From positions 1 through 64,000 of the forward strand of contig CAKQPT010000007.1 in NCBI GenBank assembly GCA_934270345.1: a DNA stretch of 64,000 nt, given 5' to 3'. Position 1 is the stretch's first letter. Every line of letters begins with the position of its first letter. A program made the translations under genes and the position numbers. This document shows, piece by piece, positions 59,785 to 64,000 of the stretch. This DNA comes from an uncultured Oribacterium sp. GTDB taxonomy: Bacteria; Bacillota; Clostridia; Lachnospirales; Lachnospiraceae. The notes under the pieces are model-generated. The model worked only from the letters and a program-made list of their open reading frames with translations, was not told where the DNA came from and did no database searches.

Positions 59785-59816
59785 GGGGGCTGACCCCCAT
59801 TACGAAATTCTTAAGA
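59785..59816. repeat. Variant GGGGGCTGACCCCC palindromic repeat
   Basis: Palindrome at 59785-59798, followed by the reverse complement of the CTTAAGAATTTCG flank seen at 24724 and 39800. It is inverted relative to those copies. Confidence 0.75.
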
Positions 59817-59826
59817 TAGAGCATCA

Positions 59827-59870
59827 ATTAAAAACAGAGCCTACGGTAACCGTAGGCTCTGTTTTTAATT
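59827..59870. terminator. Bidirectional terminator between abiEii and the cyclophilin gene
   Basis: A near-perfect palindrome, with A-rich left and T-rich right flanks around ACAGAGCCTACGG/CCGTAGGCTCTGT, can terminate both convergent genes. Confidence 0.93.
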
Positions 59871-59878
59871 GATATGAA

Positions 59879-60364
59879 TTACTCCTCGACAGTAACCTTC
59901 GTCATGGTAACTGCGACTACAGGCGCATCCTGCCAGCCGGTCGGAGTAGAAGCGATGCGGTCCACCTCATCCATGCCGTCGATGACCTTACCGAAAGCTG
60001 CGTACTGACCATCGAGGTAGGAAGCATCTGCATGCATGATGAAGAACTGGGAACCAGCGGAGTCCGGATCCATCGCACGCGCCATGGAAATCACACCACG
60101 CTTGTGCTGAAGATCGTTCTTCACACCGTTGGAAGAGAACTCACCCTTGATGTTCCAGCCCGGACCACCGGTGCCGTTACCCTCTGGATCACCGCCCTGG
60201 ATCATGAAGCCAGGAATGATGCGGTGGAAGGTCAGACCATCATAGAAGCCCTGCTTTACGAGCTTTACGAAATTCTCTACCGTGATCGGTGCGATCTCAG
60301 GATACAGCTCAAGCTTGATATCCTTGTCGTCGTCCATATGAATCGTTACGATTGGATTAGCCAT
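59879..60364 (-). CDS. ppiB: Peptidyl-prolyl cis-trans isomerase, cyclophilin type
   Basis: This 161-residue cyclophilin catalyses proline isomerisation in protein folding. FHRIIPGFMIQGGDPEGNGTGGPG carries the catalytic Arg and signature. GVISMARAMDPDSAGSQFFI and YAAFGKVIDGMDEVD follow. No signal peptide, so cytoplasmic. AAGAGGT lies upstream of the ATG at 60364. Composition is like the core genome, unlike the AT-rich genes on both sides. Confidence 0.95.
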   Translation of the reverse strand: MANPIVTIHMDDDKDIKLELYPEIAPITVENFVKLVKQGFYDGLTFHRIIPGFMIQGGDPEGNGTGGPGWNIKGEFSSNGVKNDLQHKRGVISMARAMDPDSAGSQFFIMHADASYLDGQYAAFGKVIDGMDEVDRIASTPTGWQDAPVVAVTMTKVTVEE

Positions 60365-60534
60365 AATTGAAAACCTCTTTTCATTGATTTATCTCTATGG
60401 ATTCTACCAGTAAAACGCAGGCAGAACAATAGAAAAAGCTTAGATTATCCAATTCGCTAATTGCAGCCTCAGACTAGTAACAGTTCAGATTATTTTCATC
60501 CAACAGAACAATTCTCAGTGCATAGAAATTCCTG

Positions 60535-60574
60535 TATTCCGAAAACAGGTGCAGTTGCACCTCATTTCGGAATA
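60535..60574. repeat. Hairpin in the ppiB to surface-protein gap
   Basis: TATTCCGAAA (60535-60544) pairs with 60565-60574, and AGGTGCA (60547-60553) with 60556-60562. The rest of the 60365-60850 gap is AT-rich with a GGGGGGGT tract at 60669-60676 and no credible gene. Confidence 0.55.
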
Positions 60575-60706
60575 GGCGCATCTCTAATCGAAGTCCGGAT
60601 AAAGCTTCAACATCTCAAAGATTCCAAACGATATGATGATCCAACTAGACATAACTAGAAAGAATGCCGGGGGGGTAAAACTATAACAGAAAGTGATTAT
60701 TGGGCG

Positions 60707-60712
60707 TATAAT
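60707..60712 (+). promoter_or_regulatory. Candidate -10 box of the surface-protein gene
   Basis: TATAAT, about 139 bases before the ATG; no good -35 is seen. The transcript would have a long leader. Confidence 0.4.
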
Positions 60713-60850
60713 TTAGATTAATAAGATTATAGATTCTGAAGAAAACAGGCTTGTATAAAGGAGGGCAGGTGGGATTTGGTCGAACTCTGTAATCTATCGT
60801 GAAATAACATCATGATCTGTTTTTTGATCAATAACTACGGGAGGGTAGTA

Positions 60851-62905
60851 ATGAGAAGAAGCAAAAAATCCTTGGGCAGTGCAATTCTTGTCAGCGTTCT
60901 TAGCGCGTCTATGGTGATTGCGACACCGGCGTCTGTTTTCGCTAAAACATTTAAGGAAAATGAAACAGTCACTGTGGGCGATATAAGCGATGGAATTGTG
61001 GCACCTTCAAAATCAGATATCACTGTAAATGGTTCTGTTCATGTGGAGCCGAACTCTGAACAGTCCGTGAAGGCAGATAATGCAAATGTGAAGGTGACCG
61101 GTGAAGTAAATGCAGACATCAACGCATCTAATGGGGCAAAGGTGACTGTTGGGGAAAATGTAAATGGAGATGTCGAAAATAATGGCGGAAACATAGACAT
61201 TAACGGCGATTTAAATGGGAGTCTTAATAACTGGAGCGGCACATCAAATGTTAAAGGAAACATAACGACAGTTAGTGATTCAAAACATGGTGATGCTGCT
61301 GTCAATGGAATTGAAGGAACTGTTACTGTGACAGGTAATGTGTCACTTGATTCCAAAAAGGGTGGCGATGCTATCAGCATTTACGGCACTGATGATGCTA
61401 ATGTGACTATTAATGGAGATCTTACGTCAAAGAGTTCTGACAAAACTCATACTGTTGGAGAAAATAATGATGTATTAAAGAACGTATTTTCTAGTGGCAT
61501 AGGCATTATGAGTGATGGTGGAGAGAAAAATGTAACAGTAAAAGGAAATACCAATGTAAGTTCTAACGCCTTTGCTTCAGGTATTACTGTAGAGACATAC
61601 GATACTCCTAACGAAGATGGTACAGACGTAATTAAATCTACAGTGAATATTACGACAGGAAACATAAGTGTTAACGCAGCTAAAGAAGTGAATGATTATA
61701 TGACAAATAATCTGGGTAAGCTTACCACCGATACAGCAAAGGTTATTGAAATATACACTGAAAGTAACGGGGAAATTAATGTAGTCGTTAAGGGAGATGC
61801 GACTTCTTCCGGAGACCATGCAATTTCAATCAAAAATGCCGGAGAAATCGAAAGCGGAAAGACGAATATAGCTGTGGATGGAACGCTGAAGTCTTCGAAA
61901 AATGCCATTGTCATTGTAAATGATGATAAAGCAAATTCCACGGTTGAGATTACAACATGGAAAATTGAAGGCGATACAACAAAGAATGTGGTCGTGAAGA
62001 AAAATGATCATGAAAATGGAGAACTAGTAGAAGATGAGGCGGCTTCAAAGAAGCAGTCCGAAAATATCAATTACATCATCCGTCATGAAGGCACGATCTC
62101 TCTTGAAGGCACGCGACCTGTTACAGTAAACGGCAACAAGTTTGAGACCGCACGAGAGACCGAGAAGCTGACCATTCATGTGAAGGTAGATGATGAGAAG
62201 AAGTATCGTGTCGACCGTGTCGAGGGTGGTACTGCAACCGCGACCAAGAACGCTGATGGTTCATGGACCCTCATCGTTCCGAAGAACGGCGGTGTCGATA
62301 TTCGCGCCGTGCTTGTTGCCATCGAGCAGACCAAGCATAACTCCGGTTCTTCGTCTGGTGGTGGATCCAGCAGTTCACGTCCAGGAGTGAGTAATGTAGC
62401 GTCTGGAATGACGACAACTACGACGGATGGCGCAACTGTTCAGACGAATGTCACCAAGAATAACAATTCGACGACTACTGCAGCTACCGTAAGAATTGGA
62501 ACAACCACTGCAAACGTAACGTCTTCTGTTAGCGAACAGAACGGCACGAAGATTACATTCCAGAACGCAAGCGGAAACCTTGCAGGCGCTTCTTTTAAGA
62601 CGGTTGGACAGGTTTCTGCAGATGGAACAACCCTTGTAAAGGAAGACGGAACTACCGCGAAGATGGCAACCGGAATGCTCCTCGCTATCGAGAATGCCGA
62701 TGGTACTTCTGTTGGCTGTTTCGTAGATGCGACAGGCAAGACCATTGCAACCGGTGCTTTCGAAGTTTACTATATGCTCGGAACCGATGGAAAGCTCCAT
62801 GCACACTTCGTAAATCCGCAGGGCTACTTCATGACCGGCATCCAGGTGATCAACGGCCAGACCGTTACATTTAATGCGGTTGGTGAAATGGTGAGTGTGC
62901 TTTGA
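60851..62905 (+). CDS. Secreted beta-solenoid-like surface protein
   Basis: This 684-residue protein has a signal peptide (cleavage likely after VFA, residue 31). Residues about 45-380 consist of short Asn/Gly/Thr/Val-rich repeats of the VTVxGNVxxD type, as in right-handed beta-helix proteins. A linker with SGSSSGGGSSSS lies near 496-510. The C-terminal part ends in Gly/Tyr/Phe-containing repeats (GAFEVYYMLGTDGKLHAHF, GYFMTGIQVINGQTV). No LPxTG motif is present; the terminal region may mediate wall contact. The first two thirds are AT-rich while the last third matches core-genome codon use, suggesting a mosaic. GGGAGG precedes ATG 60851. Confidence 0.75.
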   Translation: MRRSKKSLGSAILVSVLSASMVIATPASVFAKTFKENETVTVGDISDGIVAPSKSDITVNGSVHVEPNSEQSVKADNANVKVTGEVNADINASNGAKVTVGENVNGDVENNGGNIDINGDLNGSLNNWSGTSNVKGNITTVSDSKHGDAAVNGIEGTVTVTGNVSLDSKKGGDAISIYGTDDANVTINGDLTSKSSDKTHTVGENNDVLKNVFSSGIGIMSDGGEKNVTVKGNTNVSSNAFASGITVETYDTPNEDGTDVIKSTVNITTGNISVNAAKEVNDYMTNNLGKLTTDTAKVIEIYTESNGEINVVVKGDATSSGDHAISIKNAGEIESGKTNIAVDGTLKSSKNAIVIVNDDKANSTVEITTWKIEGDTTKNVVVKKNDHENGELVEDEAASKKQSENINYIIRHEGTISLEGTRPVTVNGNKFETARETEKLTIHVKVDDEKKYRVDRVEGGTATATKNADGSWTLIVPKNGGVDIRAVLVAIEQTKHNSGSSSGGGSSSSRPGVSNVASGMTTTTTDGATVQTNVTKNNNSTTTAATVRIGTTTANVTSSVSEQNGTKITFQNASGNLAGASFKTVGQVSADGTTLVKEDGTTAKMATGMLLAIENADGTSVGCFVDATGKTIATGAFEVYYMLGTDGKLHAHFVNPQGYFMTGIQVINGQTVTFNAVGEMVSVL

Positions 62906-62937
62906 TCTGTTTTCAAACAATGTGAGTTAAATAATGC

Positions 62938-62968
62938 GGGAGACCATGCTGCAGAAGCATGGTCTCCC
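62938..62968 (+). terminator. Hairpin terminator after the surface-protein gene
   Basis: A perfect 13-bp stem (62938-62950 with 62956-62968) with a 5-base loop; the T tract is weak. The rest of the 62906-63249 gap has a small GTGCCC/GGGCAC hairpin and no gene. Confidence 0.7.
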
Positions 62969-63164
62969 GACTTCGTAAAAAAGCACTCATATCGACTGTT
63001 CTGAAAGCAACCATCGACTGATAAAAAGGTTTGTCGTAGCAGTACAGGGAGTGCCCTCCGGGGCACAACCATAATGTGAAGAATGAGTGCATACCGGCTG
63101 TGAAAAACTGCTCGGATGCGCCTCGTAGCTGCCTGAATTGCCGCCTGATTTTCGCCATCCCATC

Positions 63165-63194
63165 TTGTAGCGGCACGCCAATTTGTGGTATAGT
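63165..63194 (+). promoter_or_regulatory. Promoter of the S1-domain gene
   Basis: TTGTAG (63165-63170) and TATAGT (63189-63194), 18 bp apart, lie about 55 bases before the ATG. Confidence 0.55.
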
Positions 63195-63249
63195 ATACCG
63201 AGTGAGCCTTCGGGGCACGCATTATTAAGAAAAAGAGGTACCATAGACT

Positions 63250-64000
63250 ATGGCAGACGAGATCAAGATCGAGGAAGCAAAGGAAGAGAAGATTCCTTCC
63301 ATGGATGATTTCAAGGAGGAGCTTGAGGCATCGTTCAAGCAGCACGCAAATGCGAAGCGCGTGGACATGAGCAAGTGGGAGAAGATCCTCGATGACTTCC
63401 AGAACAAGACCAGCTTCGAGGTAGAAGTAAACGAAGCTGTGAAGAGCGGTGTAACCGCAAACGTGGATGGCCTGAGAGCATTCATCCCGGCATCGAAGCT
63501 TTCACTCGGCTTCGTAAAGGACGAGGAGCTGAAGGACTGGGTAGGCAAGAAGCTGAATGTCCGCGTCATCACGGCGGAGCCGGAGAACAACAAGCTGGTT
63601 CTTTCTGCACGTGATGTTCTCCGCGATGAGCAGGAGAAGGTAAGAGCAGAGAAGGCAGCTGCGATCCAGACCGGTCTCGTAACCGAGGGTACGGTTGAGA
63701 CGGTTAAGGACTATGGTGCATTTATCGATCTCGGAGATGGCGTGACCGGTCTTCTTCACGTTTCTCAGATCTCCAACAAGAGAGTGAAGTCCCCGGCAGA
63801 TGTGCTGAAGGAAGGTCAGACCGTAAAGGTTCAGGTTATCGGCGTCAAGGATGGTAAGATTTCCCTTTCCATGAAGGCACTCGAGGCTGAGAAGCAGGAG
63901 CGTAAGGAGAAGCAGGAGCGCGAGGATTTCCGTGCAAACTACAAGGAGTCCGGTGCAGCGACCTCTTCCTTCGCAGAGATCATGAAGAAGAGCGGCATCA
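63250..64000 (+). CDS. S1 RNA-binding domain protein, 3' end outside the window
   Basis: An open frame from ATG 63250 runs 250 codons to the window edge. It encodes two S1 domains. The first (about 50-120) contains VNEAVKSGVTANVDGLRAFIP. The second (about 140-208) contains TVETVKDYGAFIDLGDGVTGLLHVSQIS and KISLSMKAL. A charged Lys/Glu helix follows. It resembles short ribosomal protein S1-like factors of Clostridia, which bind mRNA or ribosomes. AAGAGGT precedes the ATG. The lysine/glutamate-rich 3' portion suggests the gene ends soon after 64000. Confidence 0.88.
   Translation, partial: MADEIKIEEAKEEKIPSMDDFKEELEASFKQHANAKRVDMSKWEKILDDFQNKTSFEVEVNEAVKSGVTANVDGLRAFIPASKLSLGFVKDEELKDWVGKKLNVRVITAEPENNKLVLSARDVLRDEQEKVRAEKAAAIQTGLVTEGTVETVKDYGAFIDLGDGVTGLLHVSQISNKRVKSPADVLKEGQTVKVQVIGVKDGKISLSMKALEAEKQERKEKQEREDFRANYKESGAATSSFAEIMKKSGI

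Noticed and set aside
60461..60658. 65-codon frame upstream of the surface protein
   Set aside because: It includes a hairpin, has no RBS and is low in coding character.

Overview
The window reads as chromosomal DNA from an anaerobic Bacillota, most likely a Lachnospiraceae-type bacterium of moderately high G+C. The evidence is the gene order murI, hprK, murB, rapZ, whiA, crh-like, dnaE, pfkA; the Gram-positive PTS/HPr-kinase system; lipobox lipoproteins; a DUF6145-type protein; and strong SD sequences. No tRNA, rRNA, CRISPR array, prophage or intact insertion sequence was recognised. Short palindromic repeats, large hairpin elements and one type IV toxin-antitoxin pair are the visible mobile or accessory material.

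Layout. 1-5.7 kb: a structured RNA, murI, a second large hairpin, then hprK-murB-rapZ-whiA-crh-like. 5.8-15 kb: housekeeping genes (dnaE, pfkA, DUF6145, dusB, greA, lysS). 15-23 kb: a probable catabolic operon (amidohydrolase, AAE-type permease, AraC regulator, Fe-S old-yellow-enzyme-like reductase, SDR, FAD dehydrogenase/reductase) behind four ATTGTGC boxes. 23-31 kb: a MATE exporter, then ptsH-ptsI-nagB-nagA-IIA-IICB, which joins the general PTS to amino-sugar use. 31-40 kb: a methyltransferase-like protein, a NusG domain II protein, an exported FMN/FAD reductase, a zinc-ribbon membrane protein, a FliB-like protein, an aspartate dehydrogenase-like protein, a degenerate 2-hydroxyacid dehydrogenase and a YhcC-type radical SAM protein. 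40.9-50.3 kb: a sugar-type binding protein with a YesM/YesN-like two-component pair, then a complete branched-chain amino acid ABC transporter. 50.4-57.4 kb: an MBL hydrolase, a CLC-F-like antiporter, a second copy of the structured RNA, then a minus-strand set of ROK kinase, esterase, 2-hydroxycarboxylate transporter and LysR regulator. 57.4-64 kb: a hairpin island, an AbiEi/AbiEii pair, a cyclophilin, an AT-rich mosaic surface protein and a truncated S1-domain protein.

Main observations. (1) The two HPr-like proteins have complementary losses. The ptsH product has His15 but Lys at position 46. The Crh-like product next to rapZ/whiA has Ser46 but no His15. Phosphotransfer and HPr-kinase signalling therefore look split between two proteins. 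(2) Two copies of a rod-shaped RNA of about 225 nt (103-332 and 52664-52884) share a nearly identical apical domain. Their long stems are unrelated in sequence yet still pair, which is strong evidence of structural selection. A shrunken third copy lies near 45.2 kb. (3) WhiA lacks most of its first LAGLIDADG half. (4) The 15.6-23 kb operon and the exported flavoprotein are redox systems whose substrates cannot be read from sequence.

All calls come from reading the sequence and from remembered family motifs. No database search, folding or alignment program was run, so family names rest on motif recognition.
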